Shown one piece after another: positions 1 through 8,455 of a stretch of 64,000 bases of DNA (positions within the stretch are counted from its first letter, which is position 1; each line of letters starts with the position of its first letter). The position numbers and the translations under genes are program-made. Source of the stretch: Streptomyces sp. NBC_01463 (GTDB taxonomy: Bacteria > Actinomycetota > Actinomycetes > Streptomycetales > Streptomycetaceae). Where the stretch lies: contig CP109468.1 of assembly GCA_036227345.1 (NCBI GenBank), forward strand, positions 3,224,001-3,288,000, in the 5' to 3' direction. The notes under the pieces are model-generated. The model saw nothing but the letters and a program-made list of their open reading frames with translations, was not told where the DNA came from and made no database searches.

Positions 1-1389
1 TTCTACCCGTGGACGAGCGCGAGCAGGGGCAGTCTCTGGTCCGAGTGCCAGAGCTGGAACCCGCCGCACTGCGTGACCCAGAACCATCTCCAGGGCGACG
101 TCTCGCTGGCCGTCTGGCAGTACTACCTGGCCACCGGCGACCGTGACTGGCTGGCCGGACACGGCTGGCAACTGCTCCGGGGCATCGCCGACTTCTGGGC
201 CTCGCGCGCCACCGCGAACGACGACGGCAGCTACTCGGTGAAGGAGGTGGCGGGCCCGGACGAGTACAGCAACGGCGTCACGGACGGGGTCTTCACCAAC
301 GCCGTCGCGGCCACCGCCCTGCGCAACGCCACCCGCGCGGCGCAGCTCCTCGGGCACGCCGCCCCCGCCGGGTGGAAGGAGGTCGCGGACGGTCTGCGCA
401 TCCCGTACGACCCGGACCGCAAGCTCTATCTCCAGTACGCGGGATACGACGGCTCGACGATCAAGCAGGCCGACACGGTCCTGCTGATCTATCCCCTGGA
501 ATGGCCGATGGAGCCGGGTGCCGCCGCCTCGACGCTCGACTACTACGCGGCGCGCACCGATCCGGACGGCCCGGCGATGACGGACTCGGTCCATGCGATC
601 GACGCGGCCGCGATCGGCGAGCCGGGCTGCGCCGCGTACACGTATCTCCAGCGCGCGGTCCGCCCGTTCATGCGCGGTCCGTACGCCCTCTTCAGTGAGG
701 CGCGCGGCGCGAAGGCCGGTGCCCAGGACCCTCTCTCCGGTTTCCCGGCCGACGACTTCCTGACCGGGAAGGGCGGCTTCCTCCAGGTGTTCACGCACGG
801 GCTGACGGGCCTGCGGCTGCGCGAGGACGGGGTGCGTCTGGACCCGATGCTGCCGCCGCAGCTGCGCGAGGGGGTGAAGCTGACAGGGCTGCGGTACCGG
901 GGCCGTACGTACGACATCGCGATCGGCCCCCGGACGACGGAGGTCCGGCTGACGTCGGGCGCGCCCTTCACGCTCCACGCCCCGTCCGGCCCCCGCACCC
1001 TGTCCACGGCGCTCACCCTGCCCACCCGCCGCCCGGACCTGACGCCGACCACCGACGCGGCCCGCTGCCGCCCGGCGACGGCGACCTCGGAGACGCCCGG
1101 TCTGTACGCGGCGGCCGCCGTGGACGGCAGTACGGCGACGGCCTGGTCCCCGGACGGCGCGGCGGGCACGCTGACGGTGGAGCTGGGACGGACGGCCCCG
1201 GTGACCGGGTTCGCGCCCGAGTGGACGGACGTGCCCCCTGCCTCGCACCGCCTGGAGACCTCGGCCGACGGCCGGAACTGGCAGCCGTACCGGGCGGGGG
1301 CGGTGGCCCGGGAGGTGCGGGTGACGGTCCGTTCGGCGGACGCGGCCGCACCGGCGGGCGTACGGGAACTGAGGGTCACGCAGCCGTAG
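1..1389 (+). CDS. Glycoside hydrolase family 65 protein with C-terminal F5/8 type C-like domain (5' end outside window)
   Basis: The reading frame is open from base 1, so only the last 462 residues are present. The first part (about residues 1-290) looks like the (alpha/alpha)6-barrel of GH65 enzymes (trehalose, kojibiose or maltose phosphorylases and acid trehalase-like hydrolases). The segment GPDEY near residue 87 matches the stretch carrying the family's general-acid Glu. A beta-rich C-terminal barrel domain follows, then a segment with WSPDGAAGTLTVELG that resembles a discoidin (F5/8 type C) carbohydrate-binding domain. Such proteins cleave alpha-linked glucosides and are often secreted; the missing N-terminus would show whether this one has a signal peptide. 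The 3' end overlaps the convergent transporter gene by 14 bp. The substrate cannot be told from this part. Confidence 0.8.
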   Translation, partial: FYPWTSASRGSLWSECQSWNPPHCVTQNHLQGDVSLAVWQYYLATGDRDWLAGHGWQLLRGIADFWASRATANDDGSYSVKEVAGPDEYSNGVTDGVFTNAVAATALRNATRAAQLLGHAAPAGWKEVADGLRIPYDPDRKLYLQYAGYDGSTIKQADTVLLIYPLEWPMEPGAAASTLDYYAARTDPDGPAMTDSVHAIDAAAIGEPGCAAYTYLQRAVRPFMRGPYALFSEARGAKAGAQDPLSGFPADDFLTGKGGFLQVFTHGLTGLRLREDGVRLDPMLPPQLREGVKLTGLRYRGRTYDIAIGPRTTEVRLTSGAPFTLHAPSGPRTLSTALTLPTRRPDLTPTTDAARCRPATATSETPGLYAAAAVDGSTATAWSPDGAAGTLTVELGRTAPVTGFAPEWTDVPPASHRLETSADGRNWQPYRAGAVAREVRVTVRSADAAAPAGVRELRVTQP

Positions 1390-2269
1390 TCCGCGTACCC
1401 GGGGCTGCGCCGAGCGGCCGTCGGCGCGCTGCCGGCCGGCCGAGCAGGATCCCGGCCAGGACGAGGACGAGCCCGCAGACCTGCCGGAGGGTGAGCGACT
1501 CCCCGGCGATCACGGTGCCGAGCAGCACCCCGGTCACCGGGTTGAGCAGCCCGACCAGGCCGACGGTCGCCGCGGGCAGATGGCGCAGACCGGCGAACCA
1601 GGCGGCGAAGGCGAGTGCGGTCGCCACCACCGTGACGTATCCGAATCCGAGGACGGCCGGTCCGTCGAGCGCGGGCGGCGCGCCCTCGACGGCCGCGGCG
1701 AGGGGCAGCAGCAGAAGGCCGCCGGCGATCAGCTGCCAGGAGGTCGAGGCGAGGACGTCGGTCCCGGCGCCCCAGCGCTTGGTGAGGATGTAGCCGAGGG
1801 ACGACATCAGCAGGGCGGCGACGGAGGCCAGCACGCCGCGGACGTCGGCCGACACCTGCCCGGTCAGCAGCATCAGGCAGACCCCGCCGATGCCGGCGGC
1901 GGCCCCCAGCAGGGGCAGCAGTCCCGGCCGCTCGGCGACGAGCGCCCAGGCGATCAGCATCATGGCCACGGGCGAGGCCGCCATGATCGTCGAGGCGGTG
2001 CTGGTCGGGAGCAGTTGCGCGGCGACGTACACGAGGGCGAAGAAGCCGCCCATGTTGAGGACGCCGAGGACGGCGGCCTTCCACCACCAGGAGCCGTGGG
2101 GCAGCTGCCGACGGACGGCCAGAAGCAGCAGTCCGGCGGGCAGGGCCCGGATGGCGGCGCCGTACAGCGGGGTGCCGGCGGGCAGGTAGGCGTGGGTGAC
2201 GTAGTAGTTCGTGCCCCAGGCCACCGGAGCGATCGCCGTGATCAGCACCCACCGAAAAGTAGCTTCCAT
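1376..2269 (-). CDS. EamA/DMT-superfamily transporter
   Basis: A 297-residue hydrophobic protein with about ten predicted membrane helices arranged as two EamA repeats. The first begins near WVLITAIAPVAWGTNYYV, and the second carries the typical GLRHLPAATVGLVGLLNPV stretch. It is an inner-membrane drug/metabolite exporter of the YedA/RhaT type; the substrate is unknown. The ATG start lies inside a perfect 18-bp palindrome, and TAGTAT eight bases upstream of it can serve as the -10 box, so the mRNA is probably leaderless or nearly so. It is divergent from a MarR regulator, which presumably represses it until a toxic ligand appears. Confidence 0.85.
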   Translation of the reverse strand: MEATFRWVLITAIAPVAWGTNYYVTHAYLPAGTPLYGAAIRALPAGLLLLAVRRQLPHGSWWWKAAVLGVLNMGGFFALVYVAAQLLPTSTASTIMAASPVAMMLIAWALVAERPGLLPLLGAAAGIGGVCLMLLTGQVSADVRGVLASVAALLMSSLGYILTKRWGAGTDVLASTSWQLIAGGLLLLPLAAAVEGAPPALDGPAVLGFGYVTVVATALAFAAWFAGLRHLPAATVGLVGLLNPVTGVLLGTVIAGESLTLRQVCGLVLVLAGILLGRPAARRRPLGAAPGTRTTAA

Positions 2270-2307
2270 GGAAGCTAATACTACTCGCATATCTTCCATG
2301 GAAGCTA
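2260..2307. promoter_or_regulatory. Two MarR-type operators in the divergent transporter/marR promoter
   Basis: A perfect 18-bp palindrome TAGCTTCCATGGAAGCTA lies at 2260-2277. A second copy at 2290-2307 differs in one symmetric pair (TATCTTCCATGGAAGCTA). Their centres are 30 bp apart, about three helical turns, so two dimers could bind the same DNA face. The first copy covers the transporter start codon. The second overlaps the upstream promoter region of both genes. TAGAGT at 2315-2320 is a likely -10 box for marR. Palindromes of this size between a MarR gene and its target are the usual arrangement for repression and autoregulation. Confidence 0.8.
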
Positions 2308-2326
2308 TGCGGGCTAGAGTGGGACC

Positions 2327-2857
2327 ATGCCGGATTCCACCGCCCCGCAGCCCCCCGCCCTGGACCACGTGGCCCGCATCCAGGCGGAGTGGGCCCGCGA
2401 ACGCCCGGATCTCGACGTACGCCCCCAGGGCGTGATCGGCCGTCTGCACCGGCTGGCCGGGCTGCTCACCGAGGAACTCTGCGTGGTCTACCGCCGGTTC
2501 GGCCTGAGCGAGGGCGAGTTCGACGTCCTGGCGGCGCTGCGCCGGGCCGGTGAGCCGTTCGAACGGGCCCCTGGCGAACTGGCCGCGCACACCATGGTCA
2601 CCACCGGCGCGATGACCAAGCGCATCGACCGCCTGGAGCGGGCCGGCCTGGTCACCCGCCGCCGCGCCGCCGACGACGGCCGCGCCCGCGTGGTGGCCCT
2701 CACCCACGCGGGCCGCGACCTGATCGACCGGGCCTTCACCGAGCACATGCGCAACGAACGCCGCCTCCTCGACACCCTGACGGGGGACGAGGCGGCGGCG
2801 CTGGAACCGCTGCTGACGACGTGGCTGCAACGGGTGGAGCCGGCGCGGGAGGGCTGA
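2327..2857 (+). CDS. MarR-family transcriptional regulator
   Basis: A 176-residue protein with a winged helix at about residues 55-140. The pattern LAAHTMVTTGAMTKRIDRLE is the recognition helix region, followed by the wing LVTRRRAADDGRARVVALT, as in MarR/SlyA proteins. The N-terminal extension (residues 1-50) is longer than in MarR itself and is shared by many streptomycete homologues. The ATG lies six bases after TAGAGT, a leaderless arrangement. It most likely binds the paired palindromes upstream and controls the divergent DMT exporter; ligand unknown. Confidence 0.9.
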   Translation: MPDSTAPQPPALDHVARIQAEWARERPDLDVRPQGVIGRLHRLAGLLTEELCVVYRRFGLSEGEFDVLAALRRAGEPFERAPGELAAHTMVTTGAMTKRIDRLERAGLVTRRRAADDGRARVVALTHAGRDLIDRAFTEHMRNERRLLDTLTGDEAAALEPLLTTWLQRVEPAREG

Positions 2858-2883
2858 AACGGGACGCCCCGCCGCGCCGGACG

Positions 2884-4245
2884 TCACTCGCCCAGGAGCC
2901 GGGCGGTGCGTGCGTCGAGTTCCTCGCGGACCATGCGGACGTGCTCGGCGCGCGCCTTGTACCGGGCGTGCCCCAGCCGGGACTTGTCCTCCTCGGCCCG
3001 CACCTCGGCCGCGTACCGCCGGACCTCGTGATCGATGGTGGCGACCTGGCGCTGCACGTCCTGGTCCTCCAGGTGGATGCGCTGGTTGGCCTCGCGCCGC
3101 TCGCCGAGCCTGCGGTCGTACTCGGACGGGCCGCTCATCAGCTTGGCGAGCACCGGCATGGCGTCGACCAGCAGCAGCACGGCATGCAGCAGGAACATCA
3201 TGAAGAGCGCGAAACCGTCGGACCAGGCCACCGTGGACAGGGCCTCGGCACGCAGCAGCAGCCCGTCGTGCTGCTGCGACGACTCCCGGTCGGCGACCTT
3301 GGCGTCGATCGCCTTCTTGACGTCCGTGCGGTAGGCCGTTCCCGCGCTGACCAGCTGCTCGGACAGGACGTTCCCCTTGCCGACGAGTTCGGCGCGCTTC
3401 TTCTCGTACTCGGCGACCTTGCTGGTCCGCCGGTACGCGCTGGTGTCGGCGCGGGCGCGCTCGCAGGTCTCGGTGGTGTCCCAGCCGTTGCCGCGCCGGA
3501 TCCACCGCTCCTTGGCGCACTCGCGGCGCTCGGTGGCCAGCTTCTTGTCGAGGGCGTCGTTGAAGGTCTTGATCTGCTGGTCGAGACGGGCGACGGCGTC
3601 GGTGTTGTCACCGATGTCGCCCTTGATCGAGGCCGGCGCGCCCTTCACCGTCAGATGGAAGTCGCCGCAGTCCGCGCGGCTCGTCGTGTCCGCACCGTCG
3701 AGGGGGTTGCAGGCGGTGAGGCTGCCACGGAAGTCCGCGAGGTCGCGCTCCCTGCTGACCGCCATCTCCTGGCGTATCTCCCGGTCGAAGATCTGGAACA
3801 GCATCGGCTCGGCGATGGTCAGCCCGAGCACCACGGAGAGGAACAGCCGGGGCACCAGCATGCGCACCGCGCGTCCGCCGGTGTAGCCGTGGGTGCTGGA
3901 GACCAGCCAGCTGTCCAGGGCCAGCACGATCCACGCCCAGATCACACCGATGAGGACCGCGGCCGCGACCGGCGTGCCCTCGCGGATCGTGCTGATCGCC
4001 AGGGCCATGGAAGCCCCGCCGAGCAGCGCGGTGTTGAGCACGATGGCCCCGTACCACGTGTAGCGGGCGCGTTCGGCGCTCTCGCGGTCGAGGATCTCCT
4101 CACGGATGCCGATCAGACGGCGCAGGAACACGGCGGGGCCACGCCCGCTCCGGCGGCCTCGCCGGGGGCCGTGGGCGGGCCCGGTCCCGGACGCCCACGT
4201 GTCGTAGCTCTCCTCGGGCGGGCGTACGGGGGTGTCAGCGGCCAC
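2884..4245 (-). CDS. DUF4407 membrane protein
   Basis: A 453-residue protein. Three predicted membrane helices lie in the first third (about residues 63-150, including TWYGAIVLNTALLGGASMAL). A roughly 190-residue charged loop with several Cys and coiled-coil character follows, then a fourth helix near residues 335-360 (GFALFMMFLLHAVLLLVDAM) and a charged coiled-coil tail. This layout is that of DUF4407, whose function is unknown. The GTG start at 4245 is preferred because GGAGGGAGGAG sits just upstream; it overlaps the preceding gene by 11 bp. It is the last gene of the cyclase/NTPase/SPFH operon and is probably its membrane component. Confidence 0.8.
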   Translation of the reverse strand: MAADTPVRPPEESYDTWASGTGPAHGPRRGRRSGRGPAVFLRRLIGIREEILDRESAERARYTWYGAIVLNTALLGGASMALAISTIREGTPVAAAVLIGVIWAWIVLALDSWLVSSTHGYTGGRAVRMLVPRLFLSVVLGLTIAEPMLFQIFDREIRQEMAVSRERDLADFRGSLTACNPLDGADTTSRADCGDFHLTVKGAPASIKGDIGDNTDAVARLDQQIKTFNDALDKKLATERRECAKERWIRRGNGWDTTETCERARADTSAYRRTSKVAEYEKKRAELVGKGNVLSEQLVSAGTAYRTDVKKAIDAKVADRESSQQHDGLLLRAEALSTVAWSDGFALFMMFLLHAVLLLVDAMPVLAKLMSGPSEYDRRLGERREANQRIHLEDQDVQRQVATIDHEVRRYAAEVRAEEDKSRLGHARYKARAEHVRMVREELDARTARLLGE

Positions 4246-5971
4246 GCTCCTCCCTCCCCGCTTCACCGAGGTCGTCGTCGGCGATCAGCGGACGGCGCGT
4301 GGCGCGGTCGGGGTCGATGCCGCCGTCCCGGTCCCGGTCGTCGTCGCGGGCACCGCCGGCGGCGGGCCGGTCGTACCCCTCGCCGTACCGGTCGCCCCCG
4401 TAGCGATCGTCGCGCGGTCCGTGCTTCCGCCCGTAGTCCCCGCCCTTCTTGAACGGGGAGCCCTCGTCGTCCTTGAAGTGCGAGCCCTCGTCCTTCCGGA
4501 ACGAACCCTCGTCGTCCGGCGGGCGGCGGTCGCCGGAGCGCTCCGGGGACGGCGCGCCGTCGCCCTCCTCCAGCTGCGGGGCCTCGTCGGCACCGGCCAC
4601 CTGCGCGGGGCCGGACGGCTCCTGGTCGAGGAGGCCCTGCCCGGAGCTGAGGCGCTCGACGAAGGCGCGGGCATCGAGCGGCGCGTTGTCGAGCAGGCCG
4701 CGGTTGATCATCTGGCGGCCCAGCTCCTGGTTGACGCTGTCGCGCCGGTCCGCCCGGTGACGCCGCTCGGCCCGCTCGGCCAGCGTGTCGTCGCGCTTCT
4801 CGGCGCGCTGCCGCAGCCGGTCCTCCCGGTCGCCGGCCCGCTGCTCGCGCTTCTCCTCCCGCTCGGCGTCGAGCGCGGCCCGCTCGTCCTGGCGGTCGAC
4901 CTCCCGGTGCCGGTCCTCACGCTCCAGGCTGTAGCGCAGGTCCTCCCGTTCGCTGTGCCGCCGCCGCTCGGCGAAGTCCCAGTGCCGCTCCTCGTCCTCG
5001 CGCTGCCGCTCGCGCCGCACCCGGTCCGTCTCGCGCTGCCGTTCGGCCAGTTCGGAGTACGCGATCTCGCCGCGGCGCTGGGCGAGGATGTCGGTGTGGG
5101 CCGGATCGATGCCGAAGTCGTCGATGTCCTTGAGGGCTTCGACGCGCTCGAACTCGTTGTCCTTGCGCTTGAGGTTCTGCGTGTAGTGCTGGTCCTCGGC
5201 GTCGGTCCGGCGGGTGTACGTCCGCCTGAGGTCGTCGAGTTCCTGCTGGTGCCGCATCTCGAGCGCCTTGCGCTCGGACTCCATCCGCTCCCGTTCCTTC
5301 TCGCGCTCGTGCTCCATCAGCTCACGCTCGCGACGCACCGCCTCCTTCACCCGGTCCTGCTCGCGCTCGCGCCGCTCCTCGTCGGCACGGCGCTGCTGGG
5401 CGGCGAACTCGCCCGGGGTGAGCACGGTCAGGTAGGGGTCGCCGACGGAGAGCCCGGCGATCCGCGGCGGCTCCATCTCCAGGTACGAGATCAGCCGGGC
5501 GGTCAGCCGCCGGGACACCTCCTTGCCCGCTTCGAGCGGCCACTCCTGGGTGACGTCGCTGAGTCCGGGCAGCGCCCGGAGGTAGCCGAGCAGCCGCGAC
5601 TCCACATCGGTGACACCCTCGCGGACCACGGCCACGGGATCGGTGACCGTGCAGTGGAAGGCGACCTGGAGGGTGAAGCCGTCGGTCTCGGCGGACGGCA
5701 CGTCGGTGCCGACGGTGACGGGCACGGCGGTACGGCAGTCGACGACCGTGACCGAACCGGCGTTCAGGACGGCCTCGTCCCCGGGGCCGCGGACACCGTG
5801 GTCGGTGAGGTACTGGTCGCCGGTGCGGTAGACGAGCACCTGGTGGGCCGCGACGCGCGGCAGTTCGTCCTGGGAGCGGGCCGGCTGGTTCCAGAAGCGG
5901 CGGCCGGCCCGGGGCGCGGGGTCGAGCACGCGCTCCTCCACCAGCGGATAGGTTCTGTGGATCGTGGTCAT
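4235..5971 (-). CDS. SPFH/band-7-like protein with long charged coiled coil
   Basis: A 578-residue protein. Residues 1-190 form a globular beta/alpha region resembling an SPFH (prohibitin/flotillin) domain: LTVQ-like strands, VTDPVAVVREGVTDVESRLLGYLR, and the ending PRIAGLSVGDPYL. Residues 200-440 are an almost uninterrupted Arg/Glu-rich coiled coil. The tail (from about 470) is acidic and Gly/Asp-rich with repeated DDEGS/KDEGS units. No transmembrane helix is evident. Its ATG overlaps the NTPase stop codon as ATGA, so the two are translationally coupled. By analogy with SPFH proteins it may form oligomeric membrane-associated scaffolds; this is inference. Confidence 0.7.
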   Translation of the reverse strand: MTTIHRTYPLVEERVLDPAPRAGRRFWNQPARSQDELPRVAAHQVLVYRTGDQYLTDHGVRGPGDEAVLNAGSVTVVDCRTAVPVTVGTDVPSAETDGFTLQVAFHCTVTDPVAVVREGVTDVESRLLGYLRALPGLSDVTQEWPLEAGKEVSRRLTARLISYLEMEPPRIAGLSVGDPYLTVLTPGEFAAQQRRADEERREREQDRVKEAVRRERELMEHEREKERERMESERKALEMRHQQELDDLRRTYTRRTDAEDQHYTQNLKRKDNEFERVEALKDIDDFGIDPAHTDILAQRRGEIAYSELAERQRETDRVRRERQREDEERHWDFAERRRHSEREDLRYSLEREDRHREVDRQDERAALDAEREEKREQRAGDREDRLRQRAEKRDDTLAERAERRHRADRRDSVNQELGRQMINRGLLDNAPLDARAFVERLSSGQGLLDQEPSGPAQVAGADEAPQLEEGDGAPSPERSGDRRPPDDEGSFRKDEGSHFKDDEGSPFKKGGDYGRKHGPRDDRYGGDRYGEGYDRPAAGGARDDDRDRDGGIDPDRATRRPLIADDDLGEAGREERGR

Positions 5972-8424
5972 CGTGGGTGGCTGTCCTTCGCACGGTTCAG
6001 GGCGCCGAGCAGGATCGCGACGCAGTCGGGATCTGTGGCGCGAGCGGGGCGGGCGACTGCGGGTCGACCCAACTCACTTACCAACAACGGGTGTTCGTCC
6101 TGCGGAAGCGCGGCGGCGAGCGCCTGACCGAGCCGTTCGGCCACCGCGGCGGGGTCTGAGGTCACGGCGGGCAGGGCGCGCGCCGCCTGGCGGAGAGCGG
6201 ACAGGGCGCTGCGGCGCAGCGGCCGGTAGCAGAGGGCCGCCGCCCACAGCTCGGCGACGACGCCGGTCTCGGCCGGCCGGTCGGCGAGGTACCGCGCGAC
6301 AGCGGGGCGGGCCGAGAGCCGCTCGGTGGCGGAGAAGACCCACAGCGTGGTCTCCAGGACGAGGAGCCCGGTCGCAGAGTAGGCGGCGGACCTGGTGCGC
6401 TGTTCCTTCCTGATGCGGTGCGCCAGGGCGTCGAGCACGATGCCGGCGTCCTCCTGGCAGTCGACGAGCGTCAGGAACAGCTGCGCCCAGGCCTGCAGAC
6501 CGAGTTCGCGCTCGTCGCGCTTGTCGGGCACGCCGCTGCGGAGCATGGCCCAGAGCCACTTCACGGCGTCGGTGGGAAAGGTGACGCCGAGCTGGCCGCC
6601 GAAGGCGCAGAGCGCGGTGCCCCGCAGGGTGGGATGGGTGGACTGCGCCCAGGTGCGGGCGAGCGTGAGCGCGGCGGCCGCCTGGGTCTCCTCCAGGCAC
6701 ATGTACCAGAGGACGTACACCGCGAGGGTCTGCCCGGCCTCCCCGCTCTCCCCGCGCGCCCAGGGGTCGAGGTAGCTCTGCACCACCTCGTCGAAGGCGA
6801 TGTGTCCGAGCAGCGTGAGTCCGGAGGCGATGGAGAGCTGGAGGACGGGATCGGGGTCGGCGTCGACGACCAGCCCCAGCCAGTGGCGGACGGCGTCCCA
6901 GTACTCGGTGGGGTGATCGCGCCACAGCGCCTCCAGCACCCAGCGGCGCAGATCGGCGTCGGCGAAGACCATGACCTCCCGGGTGGTCGCGCCGTAGATC
7001 TGCATCTCCGTGGTGATCAGGGAGTTGCGGGCGAGCGAGCGGCGCCGGTCCACCGGCCGGGTCCGGTGGCGCTGCCGCCGGACCGGCCCGCCGGCGGCCT
7101 GCCCCGCGGCGTCGGGAGCCGCGCCGTCGGCGGTGCCGGATGCGGCATCCGGCACGGAATGCGTGGAGTGGACGGGTGGCATGGAGTGGCCGGAGTGAGC
7201 GGAATCCGCCGGATCCGCGGCGTAGACGGGCTCCAGGAGCCGTTCGAGGACGTCCTGGAGTGACTCGAAGGCGCGCCGGCCGATGCCCAGAGCGAAGGCG
7301 AGGGTGGTGACCTCGGCGATCTCGCGCAGACTCCGCTCCTGCTCCGCCACACCGAACCACTCCTGGACCGCCTGCGGCGCGCTGCCGCTGTGCTCCTTCC
7401 ACGCCTGGTCCGGATCGGTGCCCGCCGCGATCCGCTGCGCCGCGTCGGCGACGACCGCGATGGGACAGTGGGCCGGGATTCCGGCGACGGCCCGGTCGAC
7501 GGTCTCCTTCGGCATACGGGCCTGGACCAGCCGGGCGCGTACCACCTTGTCCGGAGCCGGGGGCCGCCACGGCAGATGCCGTACGGCCTCCGGGGGACGC
7601 CCGGCCGCGCCGTGCACGGTGGTGATGACCAGATGGGCACGGTGCCGGCGCAGTTGGTCACGCACCCGGCGCCAGTCGAAGTCCGAGGCCGCGCCCCCGG
7701 CGGCGCCCGCGGTCCCGGTGCGGTCGAGGACGACATAGCCGACGCCCGCGTCGAAGGTCCGCTCGGCGAGCTGGTCGAGACCGATGTCCGGGGAGAGCAC
7801 CACGTAGTCGGCCGACGGTCCGACGGTCTCCCTGAGCAGGGCGACCGCGCCGGACCGCTTGCCCGTGCCCTGGGGCCCGGTCAGGACGACGACGCGGGTA
7901 CGGGAGAGCTCGCGGGTCGCGTCGTCGAAGCAGTCGGGGCGGATGTACGAGCGCAGCAGCGCGTCGATCTCGTCGCCTTCGAGGAGCCCGGTGGCGCGGG
8001 CCCTCCCGGACCGCTCGGTCGCGGTGGCGATGCCGAAATGGGCGCGGCCGTGGTACTGGGGGCCGTAGAAGTTGTTGTAGACGAGGTGGTCGCCGTCGGA
8101 GGAGCCGGTTCCGGGGGTCGTGGCCGGATTCGTGGCCGGGTTCGAAATGGAGTCCGTGGCGGGGTTCGATGCGGAACCCGTAGCGGAGCGCTCACCGGAG
8201 TCCGTTCCCGAACTCGCTCCCGAATTCACTCCGGAGGGGGACGGAGAGGCGGGTATGGCCGAGGGGGTGGACGAGGGTGCGGACGAGGCGGCGGCCGGCT
8301 CGGGGACGGGGCGCGGATCACCGGCGCCGCCCGCCCCAACGGCCGGTTCCCGGCCCTCGCCCGGCACACCGCCTCCCTCCGCACCGCTTCCGTGACTCTC
8401 CGTCGGACGATCCGTGGACCTCAC
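5968..8424 (-). CDS. Large P-loop NTPase with disordered N-terminus and helical-repeat C-terminus (STAND-like)
   Basis: An 818-residue protein. Residues 1-112 are low complexity (Ser/Gly/Pro/Ala with repeated NPAT units). Residues 117-131 read NNFYGPQYHGRAHFG, a motif also found at the C-terminus of the protein encoded just upstream. A Walker A loop GPQGTGKRS lies at about 183-191, with hydrophobic strands YVVLS and GYVVLD downstream as candidate Walker B positions. The second half is helix-rich and resembles the repeat sensors of STAND ATPases, interrupted by a His/Ser/Pro linker near 500. The GTG start follows a GGGGG ribosome-binding stretch; longer forms would run into the upstream gene. 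Probably a sensor or switch NTPase of the operon. No catalytic effector domain was recognised. Confidence 0.7.
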   Translation of the reverse strand: MRSTDRPTESHGSGAEGGGVPGEGREPAVGAGGAGDPRPVPEPAAASSAPSSTPSAIPASPSPSGVNSGASSGTDSGERSATGSASNPATDSISNPATNPATTPGTGSSDGDHLVYNNFYGPQYHGRAHFGIATATERSGRARATGLLEGDEIDALLRSYIRPDCFDDATRELSRTRVVVLTGPQGTGKRSGAVALLRETVGPSADYVVLSPDIGLDQLAERTFDAGVGYVVLDRTGTAGAAGGAASDFDWRRVRDQLRRHRAHLVITTVHGAAGRPPEAVRHLPWRPPAPDKVVRARLVQARMPKETVDRAVAGIPAHCPIAVVADAAQRIAAGTDPDQAWKEHSGSAPQAVQEWFGVAEQERSLREIAEVTTLAFALGIGRRAFESLQDVLERLLEPVYAADPADSAHSGHSMPPVHSTHSVPDAASGTADGAAPDAAGQAAGGPVRRQRHRTRPVDRRRSLARNSLITTEMQIYGATTREVMVFADADLRRWVLEALWRDHPTEYWDAVRHWLGLVVDADPDPVLQLSIASGLTLLGHIAFDEVVQSYLDPWARGESGEAGQTLAVYVLWYMCLEETQAAAALTLARTWAQSTHPTLRGTALCAFGGQLGVTFPTDAVKWLWAMLRSGVPDKRDERELGLQAWAQLFLTLVDCQEDAGIVLDALAHRIRKEQRTRSAAYSATGLLVLETTLWVFSATERLSARPAVARYLADRPAETGVVAELWAAALCYRPLRRSALSALRQAARALPAVTSDPAAVAERLGQALAAALPQDEHPLLVSELGRPAVARPARATDPDCVAILLGALNRAKDSHPR

Positions 8425-8455
8425 GTCTGCACCCCCATCACCCCGTGCACTGCGC

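Noticed and set aside
543..2252. Long minus-strand open frame (569 codons) across the GH65 and transporter region
   Set aside because: It is another frame of the transporter gene extended through the antisense of the hydrolase; Arg/Pro-rich with no family features, a usual artefact in high-GC DNA.
4232..6127. Plus-strand frame of 631 codons opposite the SPFH-like gene
   Set aside because: Mirror of the Arg/Glu coiled coil; the Leu/Val/Ala-rich translation has no domain, and the minus strand has coupled starts and stops.
8100..8250. Short direct repeats in the NTPase N-terminus (NPAT units), possible CRISPR or satellite
   Set aside because: Units are short, variable and in frame, encoding a disordered linker; no spacers.
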